NCBI GenBank assembly: GCA_025331125.1
Contig: JAOALB010000031.1
Span: 186,001-250,000, forward strand
Origin: Mycogone perniciosa
Lineage: Eukaryota; Ascomycota; Sordariomycetes; Hypocreales; Hypocreaceae
DNA length: 64,000 bases
Reading direction: 5' to 3'
The notes beneath the pieces are model-generated. The model was not told the DNA's origin. It saw nothing but the letters and a program-made list of their open reading frames with translations, and made no database searches. The translations under genes were made by a program, and so were the position numbers. This document shows, one piece after another, positions 34,201-46,449 of the stretch (position 1 is its first letter; the number at the start of each line of letters is the position of its first letter).

Positions 34201-37200
34201 TATTTCGGCACCACTGTCCTCACTTACAACGAGCGCCTTGGAAATGTTCACATCTCGAACCTCCACCAACTTGATCGAACGGTGTTGCACAAACGCTTTT
34301 GCCGCCTCCACCACCAAGCTCACATAGCCGGCTCCCGGGAACAGGACCTGGCCTTGAAACATGTGTCCTTTTAACCAGGGCATCTCGTTCAGATGGATGA
34401 TGTTTCGCCACGTCTTCTCGTGCTGAGAATCTTCGTGAAGACGCCCCAAGAGATTGTGCGGTGGTCGACTACCTAGTCGATAGTTGTGAGAGAGGCGTGA
34501 TTCCCGCCAGTGAATCTGGTCATGGTCCCAAGCGTACGAGGGCAGACCTTTGAGCATCGATGGCTGGCCTATTAGGCCAAACGCCACCCTCCAGCCGCAA
34601 AAGTCGACAGAAGATGATCCTAAGTAGCTCCATAGGAACCCAAGTGCCATAGACATGGTTTCTGTGCCGTCTTTGCCACGTTCCAAGCAGCCAGTGTAAG
34701 GGAGAGAACAGGGGATCAGGGGCTTTAGTGTTTGGTTTACTGGACCTTTGAGAGCTGGATGTGGACCGACTTCAAGGGCGACTGCGAATTGTGCTGGGTC
34801 ACTCTTGACAGCGAATCCAAGGGCTTCGGAAAAGAGGACTGCGTTTACCATGTTGTTAACCCAATACTGGTCCCTGAGTTCATCGAGAGGCTCTCGGAGC
34901 ATATCGGTATTGACTTGCACACTTGATGACCATACACAACGACTACCATGTTCTTCTGGCTTCTGTACGCGCACGTTCAATTTCTTAAGATGTGCCAAGT
35001 ACGTCTCTGCGCAACGAAGCATATGATGCGAGTGATAGGCTGTGTCAACACGAAGTTGTCTGGCCTGGATCTTCTTCTCATCTAAGAAAGCCTTTATCTC
35101 TTGGACGGCGTCCATGTCGCCAGAAAGGGTGACGCTGGATGGAGCGTTGCTAGCAGCGACACCCACTCGACCAGCAAATCTAGGCTGGGAGCATAGAGAA
35201 GTCGCATCGCGGAATGACATGGCTGCTGCCATCATGCTACCTGGCTTGCCACCAGGACCTTGCGCCAAGTGTGCGACGTAGCCTCTGTAGTACGCTATAC
35301 CCATGGCATCACGCAGACTCAGAATTCCAACAGCATATGCTGCACCAATCTCTCCAGACGAGTGACCAACGACGGCAGCGAACTTTACACCAGAAGCTTG
35401 TAAGAGGTCGACCAATGCGATCTGAACGGCGGTACACAATGGCTGGGAGATTAATGCCTCTGAAACGCGCGTGTTTGCTTCATCGGCGGACAGCTCTTCC
35501 AGTAGCGACCAGGCCGGGGCCTCGGGCAAGGCTGCCAATGCTTCTTGACACTTCATAATGGACTCCTGGAAGAGTCTGCAGTGAGTAAGGAGTTGTCGGC
35601 CCATCTGTGCTGCTTGCGCGCCCTATGAAACATGTTAATAATGACCTCGGTCTACCCGCTTGACGTGTTCATGCCAGCTTACCTGGCCGGTGAAAATTCC
35701 CAGAATTCGAGGCGACTGCCCAGGATCAGCATCGTTGAGTGCTCTAACACCGAATGGACCATCAGACGACGAGTTTGTCGCAATAACCAACTGCTGCTCC
35801 AGGTTACCCATGAGTCGCTGGCGATCCGAGACTGCAGGAATGGCTATCCGATGTGAAAAAGCAGTCCGCCTTGAGTGCAGCACCCAACTTAAAGCGTCTA
35901 GGTCCAGCAACGGGTTCAGACGAATATGTTCCAGTACTTGCCCAAGAGACCTAACCAAAGAAGGGCGGCTTCTAGCTGAAAACACCAGTGGCCCTATAAG
36001 CTCCAGTCTGCCTGTCATGTCATCTACAGGTGGCGGATGTGGTTGAGGAGGAGGCTCATAGCTCTCAATGATGGTATGTGCATTTGTACCACCGAAGCCA
36101 AAGCTGTTGATACTTGCGCGACGAGGCTTTCCATGTGTCTCTGGCCATGGTAGCAGTGATGTAGGCACACATAGTTTTCCATAGAAAGGCTTGACTGATA
36201 GACTGAGCTCGTTGAAATGCATATTTGGCGGTATTGCCCCGTGCTGAATCGCCAACGACGCCCTGAGAAGACCGGCTAATCCAGCACAGCCTTCGAGATG
36301 GCCGACAATGGTCTTGATGGAACCACAGTACAGTGGCTCACTGCTCTCAGTGACATCGGGGCAATCTGTCGGGAAGAAGGCATCACGAATTGCGCGGGCT
36401 TCGACTGGATCACCGGCCTGAGTCCCCGTTCCATGACACTCGAAATATTGACACCGATCTACAACGGGATCCAAGCCGGCGTTTTTGTAAGTCTGTCTAA
36501 TAAGGGCAGCCTGTGCCACCGGACTAGGCATGGTAACGCCATTGGTGCGGCCATCTGAGTTGACTCCAGTTTCTCGAATGATGCACTCTATGTGATCACC
36601 ATCCTGAATCGCCTTGCTGAGTGGCTTCAACACCACAGCAGCACAGCCATCCCCTCGGGCATAGCCGTTGGCATTCTGATCCCACATGCGTGAGCGAGAC
36701 TCGGGGGAGAGCATGTGCAAAGATGATTCTGCAAGGAACCAATATGGATCCAACAGCAGATTGGTCCCAGCAACAATGGCCTGAGAGGCTTCTCCACTGC
36801 GGAGGCCTTGGATTGCTAAATGCAAAGAAACAAGTGAGCTGGAGCACGCCGTATCGATTGTCATAGAGGGCCCCTTCAGGTCAAAGACGTAAGAGATGCG
36901 GTTCGACAGGATGCAGCGTGAGAGACTGGTAGCAGCATGGCTCCCCAGGGTTTCAGGATCCCGCGTTTGGATGGTGTAGTAATCATCCGTCATCACTCCC
37001 ACGTGAACCGACGTTTGTGAGCCTTGGACGGCGTCAAGTGGCCAGCCCGCAGCTTCAAGAGCTTCATACACCGTTTCTAGCAAAATACGGTGCTGGGGGT
37101 CCATGCCAGCTGCCTCCTTGGGGTTGATGCGGAAGAAGGCGGCGTCGAAGAGGCGGACATCTTCCTCAAGCAAGTAGGACTGCTGATGAACATCTGTGAG

Positions 37201-37371
37201 ACCATGTGTTTCGCCATTCCGGCTGTAAAAGTTGGAAAAGTTGAGTCTCTCGGGAGGAAAATCTTTAACAACGTCTCTGGGTGCCTTCAACAGGTCCCAG
37301 AGCTTGGATGGTGAACTGGCAGAGCCTGGGAAACGACAAGCCGTGCCTACGATTGCAATTGGCTCGGCCAT
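25285..37371 (-). CDS. hybrid PKS-NRPS megasynthase, KS-AT-DH-cMT-psiER-KR-ACP-C-A-T-R
   Basis: This 4008-residue enzyme would build a highly reduced polyketide, join it to an amino acid and release it. Exon 1 is 37371-35683 and exon 2 is 35622-25285, around a 60 bp intron that joins GIFTGQ to GAQ. Domains seen: KS with DTACSSS (Cys176), His313 and His358; AT GHSSG (Ser651); DH HMFQGQVLFP (His983) and LDIAFQ (Asp1160); cMT near 1432 with degenerate GVGADTT; a psiER without NADPH motif; KR with VGMAGELG, Ser2244 and Tyr2257; ACP MGLDSL (Ser2439); C with HLIASDA at 2722-2728 instead of HHxxxDG; A with LLFTSGSTGIPKG and YGPTE; T with GGSS (Ser3622); R with TGSTTFLGG, where YxxxK is VTASK (3851-3855). 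The R change is known from tetramate-forming Dieckmann-type release domains. The absent ER implies a partner enoyl reductase. The product is unknown. Confidence 0.96.
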
Positions 37372-39671
37372 TGTGTTTGTCTTGGCGAGCTTCAGCTCAC
37401 TGTGTTGATGATGGGTGAGTGATGAGGCTGAGGCGGGATGCTTGAGGAGAAGACTCGATGCAGAGATGGTCCAGAAGGATTCTTTTAAATGAATTCTAGC
37501 AACACACTGTCGGAACTTGTTTGGAGACTGGTCATGAGATTAATAATGTTGTTAACGATGAAATCTACGTCAAGTGGGCTTGAGATGCAAAACATTCGTG
37601 GATATGATCTCAACATGGTGCTACATGTGACATACCCAGTGAGTCACGCTTGCTTTTCTGACGACAAATTCCACAGTATCCTATGCATCTCGTATTTCAT
37701 CGCAACACTGGTTGGGTCATACAAGGGAGACATACGAATGATGCTTGTCGTGTAGCCCATACCACTATGATTCGCATTGTCACAGAAGATTCCTGACTGG
37801 ATATACTAGAAGTGGTGTTTTAGTTCAGCTGAGCCGCCAATGATAATACGCCTGCGCTAAATTGGGGAGATTCCCAGCTAATTACCTCGTGGTGCAACAA
37901 GCCCTAGAACGATTCCAGTAAAGGTAACTGGTGGTAGGATCTATTGCATTTATTGGCTTGCTCCTTCGTGCCTGGAGCAAGTTGACGGCTGAGCATCCGC
38001 CTTAGCCTGCTCATAAGCCTCGTCGATACATCGATGTCTAATCCCGAGACTTCCTCCGTATAGCAGATTGGATTCTTCTTCTGCTTGTTCATATAAATGC
38101 TCTGCTCTCCAACTATGACAATGTCTAAGAAGCAGTTTGTGGCGCTTCACTGTATCAGATTTGTGGCTGATCAGGGTAGTATCAGGGTATCATGGTGCCA
38201 TTACCAAGACATATGGCATCGCGTGTTTTTTTTGCGGTGTGTGCTCAGCACCGGCAATGTGGTCCAGTTAGCATGGTTGACATGATATCGAAGACAGTTG
38301 TTTCACTTTCAAGAGATAAGGACCCATGTTCTGTTCACGACCCCGGCAGAAGGTGACATGACATCAGTAATTGTCCTCCACGACGCCTTATAGTGCTGTC
38401 ACAGGCTCCACGCAGAGGGCCTTTAAAGACAGATGGATGTATGTCATGTCATTTTTCACGCTGTAGTCGCGATGTCTTTGATGAATGGCGTACTTGCATG
38501 ATATGCAGTACTATGGGTTACTACCCGAAAATATCACTCCGCTGCATCTTCTTCCCCCATACACACCGATGAGCATCGGCCATTCGGGATGATTGCCGGC
38601 GGCAAATCAAATTCCTTTGATGGGCGGTACTGGAAATATCGCCGGCTCGGCCGGTACGGGCCTATCTTCCATATGGATGGCACTTTTGTTACCCCTCTGT
38701 GAGACATTCCGTACTCATATATGAGTCGTGTCGCAAAAGCGAATGAGACATAGTTTCACCATCATATAACTCGCTTTTACCCATCCCAAGAGTCTAGTCA
38801 AGTGATGTAGAAGAAAAAAGTGCGAAATCCCGAGACACGGTAGTCTGTGTCCATTCAATAACCCTTGCCGGCAGTTGACCTCGGTCACGGCTCATGAATG
38901 ATACATACCACATTGCCTCAGTTGCAATTATGAGGCCATTACCAGTGGGTAATTGTAGTATAAAACTTCACTTTCAATGATCATCATGAAATTGCCTCTT
39001 ACAGTGCCAGGATAAAGGCTTATCGTCATGAAATTGGCGGTCTAATGGATCATCATCAATAGTTTTTGGGGTTAACATGCCTAATATCTGCTTAATTCAT
39101 TGGACTCGAGACATTATGGCCCTAGAGTTAGGCGAAGCGTTGGCGGCGATAGTTGGTCTCATATTTTACTCGCCGTCAGCGACAGGTGTGGCGTTGACGT
39201 CCGTTCAGTGGCTTTTCTTCCCCTATGTTCTGTCCTCATTCCGTCCTCATTCCGTGAAGGTGGCCCTCTAGAAGCCCCTAATACCCCTCCCTTGACAGAT
39301 TCTTCTCCCTGGAATTATAGGCTGGTAGCTGTTTGTGCTCAGAGGAGCGAGCTTTATTGCCGGAACTACGGTCATGGTAACTCACAATCTCCAATAACAA
39401 ACTTGGGTTTAATGGTGCTCTCTCTCCCTCTACTCTCTCAATTTATCAAAGTCAGAGTGTGATTAAATCGACATGTAGAATATGGAAAGATATTCTTCCT
39501 GAACTTGTTCCATCAATGTCGACATTAAGAATCCATTCAAAGCTATTCGCATTTCTTCACTACTAGCGAGCGCGCACGATTAGATGACTTCTCATGGATA
39601 ATGCGATATTTAGCAATGCGTTAGGAGGCTCTTCACCTAGCATCTCACGCCCAGTCTCTGGCAACCATCTC
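37372..39671. other. intergenic stretch with PKS-NRPS promoter
   Basis: The PKS-NRPS promoter is at the low end; an AT-rich TATA-like run (TTTTAAAT) sits near 37483-37490, about 115 bp upstream of the start. A CGG-rich inverted element, CCGGCTCGGCCGG, occurs near 38643-38655 and could bind a Zn2Cys6 factor. No gene was recognised in the short frames. Confidence 0.5.
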
Positions 39672-40243
39672 CTAAATGTACCCAGCATCACGAAACGCTC
39701 GCTCCAGAATCCTGCGAATCACAGCCCGCTTCCACTGATTGTACTCTCCAAGCCTGCCACTTCCCATGAGCGCCCGCTCAGCTGCTTCATACTGGACTTT
39801 AGCATATAGTAACCGGTCATCTGAACGCTCTACCAGCCAGGACAGTCTGGCCCATACACGTGCAGATTGGCCACGGGCTCATAGCAGCAGAAGAAGCGAT
39901 GCTCATGCCAATACAGCTCTCGTTTAAGTAACTGGAAGCCAGCAGCTTCAAGTGCAGGCATGTAAGCGGCTTCATCAGTGGGATCGGAGACTGTGATGTC
40001 AATGTCGACGACAGGCTTTGCTGGCATATCTAGCACGCTGGTAGAGCCTGCGTGGGCGATTGTGAGGATCTTAGAGCCGAGGGCAGACCGAATGCAGGCC
40101 TTGAGAAGCTCATAGGTTCGTGGCCATTGAGGATTTGGAGGAGAAATCTCGATCTTGTTTAGGACTCTGCGCTCAGAGACACGCTCAAGCTGCTGAGGCT
40201 TATACTCGAATTGTTTCAGAATATCTTGCATCGATGGAGCCAT
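39672..40243 (-). pseudogene. GrpB-family (UPF0157, nucleotidyltransferase-like) gene, frameshifted
   Basis: GrpB-family proteins have a nucleotidyltransferase-like fold and unknown cellular role. The first 137 codons read well: NPQWPRTYELLKACI, IAHAGSTSVLDMPAKPVVDI and HRFFCCYEPVANLHVYGPDC. The frame then stops at 39830. The rest of the domain continues in another frame directly after the break (ERSDDRLLYAKVQYEAAERA to RRILERAFRDAGYI, stop at 39672). About ten residues of the usual segment between these two blocks are missing, consistent with a deletion of roughly 31-32 bases that shifted the frame. No intron can be drawn there. It is probably a pseudogene; a truncated product or an assembly error are alternatives. 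Confidence 0.75.
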
Positions 40244-40818
40244 AATGGGGAGCGATCAGGTCATCAATGATGAGCGTAACCTTTTCGAGTAAAGATTGGT
40301 TTTTTCTTGGTCATTGTCGAACTACCAGGTAGGCAGTGAGATGCAACCATGAGGCTCGTTTTGTCGCGACTCATTCGCCGGCCATCCGTAAGCTCAGAGA
40401 CCCACTGCTTCAGTTCTACAAAAGGAAGAATACCAATAATACCATACCTTACCACTGACTTCAATTTAATCCTTAAGGTACTATTCACATTCTAAACGGA
40501 CCCCGCATTCACTGTGAAGATATGTTGTGTCCCATAAGGTAAGGATGCTTCAAACAGTGCTAATTGCAGAGTGTGGAGCACCACAGGCAAATTCCATCTT
40601 ATCTGTAGTATGTTGGTTCTGAAGGTCTTTTCTCATTGCAGTTTAGCGACATACATGCTAAGAATCGAGTCAGTGGACTTTTCCCCATTACTTCTACTGA
40701 GATCGTGAGCACCAAAGGGGTTCCGCTGGCGGCAGAAAACTTTGATGACAATTACAATTATCCATATCTTTGATCATATAGCGCTTCGTAGCGCTTCTCC
40801 AGTCTGAGACAAAATGCC
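40244..40818. other. intergenic divergent region, nothing recognised
   Basis: It separates the GrpB-like pseudogene from the kinase gene, whose starts face away from each other. A 74-codon frame on the minus strand (40264-40488) shows no family signal. Confidence 0.5.
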
Positions 40819-42319
40819 ATGATGCAAATATCGCCGCTCATCCCCCACTCTTTGAAGTTGTTTGTCTCACCAAACACATTCTTTCAAAGGTTTGCAATCA
40901 GAACATCGAATTTTTCGGGATGTAGCAATTATTTTCGCATTTTCCTCTGTACCGCGCCATTCAACTCAATATCAGTGTCCGATGATTCCACGCCCAAAGT
41001 ACTGTACGAGCACATAGAAGATGTTGAGAGATTCGAAAGATATAGGCCGGGAGGTTATCATCCCATAAGCCTCGGCGATGTGCTTAACAGTCGATATCGC
41101 GTCGCCCACAAGCTTGGACATGGGACTTTCTCGACGACATGGCTCGCTCACGACAAACTGGCGAGAAGCTATGTCGCCGTCAAAGTCGGCACAGCCGATT
41201 CAAACACACGCGAAGTTGAGGTTCTCTCAACTCTAGTTCACACCTGCGATGACCCCATTAGTGGCTCCAGCAAGGCCCTTATTCCTCCGCTTTTAGATAA
41301 CTTCAAGCTTCAAGGCCCGAACGGTATCCATCCTTGCTATGTAACGACTCCTGCGAGATGCAGTCTCTCGGGTACAAAGCAGGCTTCATTCACTAAGCTA
41401 TTCCAGCTTGAGATATGCCGGGCTTTGGCTGCACAGCTCGCTCTGGCGGTTGCTCTCATGCATTCCAGGGGATTCGCCCATGGAGGTGCGCCCGTTCCAG
41501 ACCCTACCAGTTAATGTCAAGGGAATGTACACTGACACATTTTTTCACACAGATCTCCACCTGGGAAACATCCTTCTACGACTACCACACACCTTCGAGG
41601 AACTCTCAGACGACCAGTTGTACGAGAAGTACGATGTACCGCAGCTGGAGCAAGCAGTTCGCTTTGATGGTCAACCACTACCACCAGGGGTACCATCTCA
41701 CGGCGTAGTACCTATCTGGCTCGGGGAGCCGAGTGAAGATATCGCACTTGCGGAGGCAAAACTCTTTCTCGCAGACTATGGTGAAGCCTTTGTGCCGTCA
41801 AAAGTGCCCAAATGCGAGTCTCACACACCAATGTCAATTCGCTGTCCAGAGGCCTACTTCGAGCCGAAGAGGCCGCTCCACTTGGCATCTAACGTCTGGA
41901 CGATGGCTTGCTCTATCTGGGCAATCCTCGGCCAAAGACCGTTATTCGACGGATTCCTCGCAACGCAAGACGATATAATCTCCGAATATGTTGATTCTTT
42001 CGGTATTTTACCACCTGAATGGTGGAGCAGATGGGATGCCCGTCTTAAGTGGTTCTCTGAAGATGGGATCCCAACCAAGGGCCGGCCTGTCCGATCGTTG
42101 GAGGCACGTTTCGAGGATAGCGTGCAGATTCCCCGACAAAAGGAGGGAATGCCCCCACTGGATCCAAATGAGAGGGACGCCTTTCTCGTAATGATGAGAC
42201 AAATGCTCATGTATAAGCCCGAGGATAGAATAACGGCCGACCAAGTGTTGGGGTCCGAATGGATGGTGAAATGGGCGTTGCCAGAGTATGAAAAGGTCCT
42301 ACTAATGAACGACGGGTAG
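40819..42319 (+). CDS. SRPK-like serine/threonine protein kinase
   Basis: The gene has two exons, 40819-41485 and 41553-42319, with a 67 bp intron (GTGCGC..CACAG), giving 477 residues. Kinase marks in order: RYRPGGYHPISLGDVL, the glycine loop LGHGTFSTTWLAHD, the ATP lysine in YVAVKV, the catalytic loop HGDLHLGN restored across the intron, DYG in place of DFG, MSIRCPEAYFEPK, and SNVWTMACSIWAILG. The split kinase core with a long insert after the catalytic loop is typical of SR-protein kinase-like enzymes in fungi, many of which are of unknown function. The extra N-terminal about 70 residues are hydrophobic and basic and might target it to mitochondria, or the start may lie further in. It is not obviously linked to the biosynthetic genes. 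Confidence 0.9.
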
Positions 42320-42772
42320 AGCCATCCGTACAGCACCTTCACACTTGATAGTACGAGCTGTGATGTGCCTCATTTACTCAAAACTGGTGTAGTTGGTCGC
42401 ACACTGACTCCCTTTGATGTCACAGCAGGAGTGTCGCTGTGGAGAAAATAGTACATATCAGATAAATAGCAGAAAATTGAGTTATATGAACCGTTTACAT
42501 ATAAAACCCAGCGACTGACTCCAAGTTGTCGCGATGCCCATCATGGCAATATCTTAAAAAGCCCCCTAACACTCAGAAACGCTGACCGTAGCCTATCACT
42601 CCACCAACCCATTGTCGTCATTTAATGTGCCCCCAAGGCTTGCAACAAAAGCGTGGCTTCGTAATGTGATGCGTTTTTTTGAGTTATCGTCCTCATTCTT
42701 GACGGTTCGTAAAACATTCCCTCATTCAACAGGGGCAAAGCCTTGAGCCCCCCTCTCTGTTACTCTCCCCAT
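42320..42772. other. intergenic stretch between convergent genes
   Basis: The kinase and the secreted protein gene converge here. No gene is seen; terminator regions are expected. Confidence 0.5.
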
Positions 42773-43024
42773 CTAGCACCAACGAGGGCATCTGCAGTCA
42801 GATCTTCCACCTCCGTTATTCTTGCAGCACTGGAAAAACAGTCCCAGCTTGTTGCTGATTGCGCGAGCAGGGCAGTCATCTCCGACTATCTTTTGTCCGT
42901 TTCCAGCCTTCATGCAGCACCAGTTTGTGGCTTTCAGGTCAATTTTGTTGCCGACCATGCATTTGCAGGCGTCTGTGGTAGCGAACAGAGTGGCAGTGGC
43001 AAAAAGAGCAAGGCTGATCTTCAT
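42773..43024 (-). CDS. small secreted cysteine-rich protein (effector-like)
   Basis: This single-exon gene encodes 83 residues. The first about 19 form a clear signal peptide (MKISLALFATATLFATTDA). The mature part is about 64 residues with 10 Cys: CKC near its start, WCC, DDC, FQCC, and the closing DCRCPRWC. Even Cys number and small size suggest five disulphides and extracellular action. Such proteins include effectors, antifungal-like peptides and wall-associated proteins. No known family could be named from the Cys pattern. The GC composition matches its surroundings and the flanking 3.4 kb gene-poor stretch gives no context. Confidence 0.82.
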   Translation of the reverse strand: MKISLALFATATLFATTDACKCMVGNKIDLKATNWCCMKAGNGQKIVGDDCPARAISNKLGLFFQCCKNNGGGRSDCRCPRWC

Positions 43025-46000
43025 TTTGGCGATGGGGCTTTAGAGCGTTGATGGTTGGTTGGTGGATTGGCCTTTTGGGAGAAAAGCGCTTTAGAGCTGT
43101 GGTTTTTGAGTAACACTTGTTACAACCAAGTCCATAGACTCATTCTGGTGGTCTTCTTTGTGGCCTCTTATAGTTTTTCATGCGTTCTTTTTCGCCTCGC
43201 AAAGGCTGCGGACTTCTTTCCGGAGACCTCTATCCGCCGATCAGCGTCGAGCAGCAATAAATGGGCGACCAAAGATCTTTATTCACGCTTGGCAGTCAGC
43301 TTTAAAGGGGTGCCAGGTGCTAGGAAACTGTGCCCGAATTGGGTAAGAAAATCGAATACTGCCGACCAACATGGCACGGCAATGTTATTGACGGCTTATT
43401 GTCACCAATAAGCAGAAAGTTTCGTTGAGCATCTACCCTTGCCACATCGCACAGACCTCATTGATTCAATAATGCATGTTGGACAACAAAGAGGAGCGTT
43501 ATGCGGAGCATCAACCGCGGTCGCCCTATTTCCACAAAGAAATGCCTATTGCCGCAGTGTGAAGCCGATCTGGGGTATAATGTCACTGTATATGGACAGC
43601 TTTCTAGGACACCACCATATCTGGGACATTGGGACAACTGTAGCTTGACCTTGAATACTTGAGTGCATGGCTTTCGACAAGCGGCGTACAATAAACGGAT
43701 CAATCAGTCGGGGCGTGTTGGGTATCACCGTTGAACTATTTCAAGACCGCACCACCCCGATTCCTTTGAAGTGCAATGGCAGTGGCGTTTGCCAACCAAC
43801 ATAGGTAGTCACACTAACGTGCTTTCATTCAGCTCTGGCCAGCACCCTTGCGAGCCATGTGTGTCGCACGTGTGTCATGAAACGGACGGGGTAGATGAAA
43901 TCGTAAGTCTATGAATAGTGACATACATGGATATATGTCATCAAATCCTCTCCCCTCTTTCAGGAAACGTGATCTCTATCTCTCGGTGTCACAAATGATC
44001 ATTCCCGGGATCCCCTTAGCAGTCTGATTGTCAATGTATCAGAGTCGGACTTTTCTTCCCTGTGAAGTTCGCGTTGCACTAGTCAGTATAATGTAGGTCC
44101 CAGTCTCACAATCTCCTCAAGCTCTTCTCAGCCGAGGATTTTGCATCTTACAAGTGGTCTTTGTTCTATAAGATGCGATACAGACTCCCAATACATGAGC
44201 CCAACAGTTTGCTTACTGTTTGCCGCTATGACTCGTAGGGTAATTAGCACACGATAGGAGAAGGCCACGACTCAAAGGCATCATCCAAACTACTAGATGC
44301 CCCAGGAGCTGATAGCGTAAGTCTGTTAGAAATTGGTAGCCAGCCCCCCATTTTCTAAGATTTCGAGCTGCTGAATGAGTAAAACCATTCTGGGTGATAA
44401 CATAATCCCTTCATTTGTCTTCGCTTATAAGCGGGAGTGAGGTGAAGGATTAGAGTGGATTGAGTTACCTTTTATAATGATATTGATTGATGGGGTTCAT
44501 TTTCGTGGAACTTATGGATATCACGGTTAATGTCAAGGTTGAATCCTTCCACAGCGGCATTAGCAACTGTTACCCCGTATTTAATGCCGAGTTGAATGAG
44601 AAGGCTAACGTAATAGATATTAGGCTGAATGTTTACTGGTCTTGTCACAAGCAATAGTTGCCGAGGTGTCCGCTTCGCTCTTTCTGGCCTGGTACAACGG
44701 TTTAACGTCACTAATTACTTGTCCGAAGGTACAGATGTCCAAAGGTACAGTTGTCCGATAGTCTCGAGAGGCGCGGGAACGGCATGCAACAGCCTCCCGA
44801 AGAAGAGTTTGTCTACGGAAGCAGGACAAATACCACCAAGAATGTTCGTAGGACCTTTTCTTCTGGACCGAGCAGTGAGTTTTCCTGCCCGAGGGAATGG
44901 CCAATTTTTAAAAAGCCGTCACCCATCGACAAGAAATCGTAGTCACCTCCTCGCACAACCATCATCAATATCAGCCATGTCATATCTTTGGTATCAGCTG
45001 GTGTCTTTAGTCGTGATGATCCTGGATACTTAGCATGAGCTTCCTTGACACACTGCCTTCGATATTTCTTTCGGACTGCAGCGGACGCAGCCACCCTCAT
45101 TGGTTTTCCCCGATCAAGCAACTGCAGGTCTGGACCGCTTCTATGCGTTCATAAGACTCAAAGCCGCCCCGACTTCCTAGACTCGCAGAGTGCCACCTGG
45201 GACGGAGTTTTAGGAAAGTGATGAGCCTCAACAAGTTAGACAGCACACACGTCAGCTACAGTCGTTAGTCCCACTATTTATAACGATCGTCAGGAACCGG
45301 TTTTTATGGCCCACAGCCCCCTTCCTCTCGACCCCATGGAGAGCCTCAGTCCTCTCGCAAGATGGTGAAGATGTAACTCAACTTCCCAATGGCAATGGGA
45401 CGTCTACAGTATCTGGTCCGATCTTCTAATGCCTTTCAATTGTCCTTTCTACCGCCCGTGGCCCTTAATCACTCCACATCCAGCTTGGCGCGTCCATTAC
45501 GTGTCTGCTGTGCTGTTTTTACCCTATTTCCCAAAATAGTATACTTGTCAGCAGTACGTCAGTAATCAGAATGAGAACACGCCATGAGCGGAAGTAGGAA
45601 ATTTCCACGTATGACAATCTGAACCCATATGGGTTCTCAGCACGGCTGACGCGGCATCATATTGCACGTGGCACATTCAGGCTCCTCCTTCACGCTAGGC
45701 AGTAAAGATCCGACTAGCAAAGAAGCGAATGATAGATTATGGAGTTCGGAGTTCGGATACCAGATCAAGCTAATATGGCTTTAACTTCCCGTCCTGAGTA
45801 GATCATCGATCTGGTTAAAGTCAATTTCGTAAGACGGTACTTATCAACAGCTTACAGCACAAAGCTGGCAAAGCCGGACATTACGTAGTTTTTATTAGCT
45901 ACCATCTCTCATCAAAACCCACTATGTATAACTAATCGCTATCCATGATAGCCACACCTAACTGGAGAATAATTCCAGTGGCTTGGCTCTCCACTCAGCT

Positions 46001-46449
46001 GCCGCGAGCCATTTATTTGCCACGAGACTGACCAGGGGGTCTAGATCGAGGATACAAGGGCATCTATCTCCAGGCGGCTCGGAGGGAGCAGAAGACTTTA
46101 CTCCGTAGAGTCAATAATCGCAAACACCGCTCCGTACGAAGTACGAGCCTCCTGTATGGCGCAGCCACCCAGCCACTCAGCTTAGCTGTCCTTCCAGACT
46201 CATCTGCACTACCCCGATTGTCTCACATGCTTAATATTCACGAGTACCAAGCCAGCTTTGGAGCGTCGGGAGAATTGACCCTATGGAGGGTGGGTCTATC
46301 CGCAATAAGCTAGGCTTTCATTCCATTTGTTGATATTTAAGCCGCACCACCTGAAGGGTGGCGGCACATCTATATTGCTCCAAGGTTAAAAGCCAAGACT
46401 GCCTCTACTCCGCACAGAGTGTTTTCTTTTCCAATATGTCGGAAAAGAT
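43025..46449. other. long gene-poor stretch
   Basis: About 3.4 kb with no recognisable gene. It includes an imperfect tandem pair (CCGAAGGTACAGATGT and CCAAAGGTACAGTTGT) near 44724-44756 and one TACTCCGTA copy at 46099. Short frames such as 44629-45033 and 44620-44904 overlap on opposite strands and lack domain features. Confidence 0.5.

Noticed and set aside
43025..46404. Possible transposon or gene in the 3.4 kb gene-poor stretch
   Set aside because: No transposase-like frame, terminal repeats or splice-linked exons were found by reading both strands.
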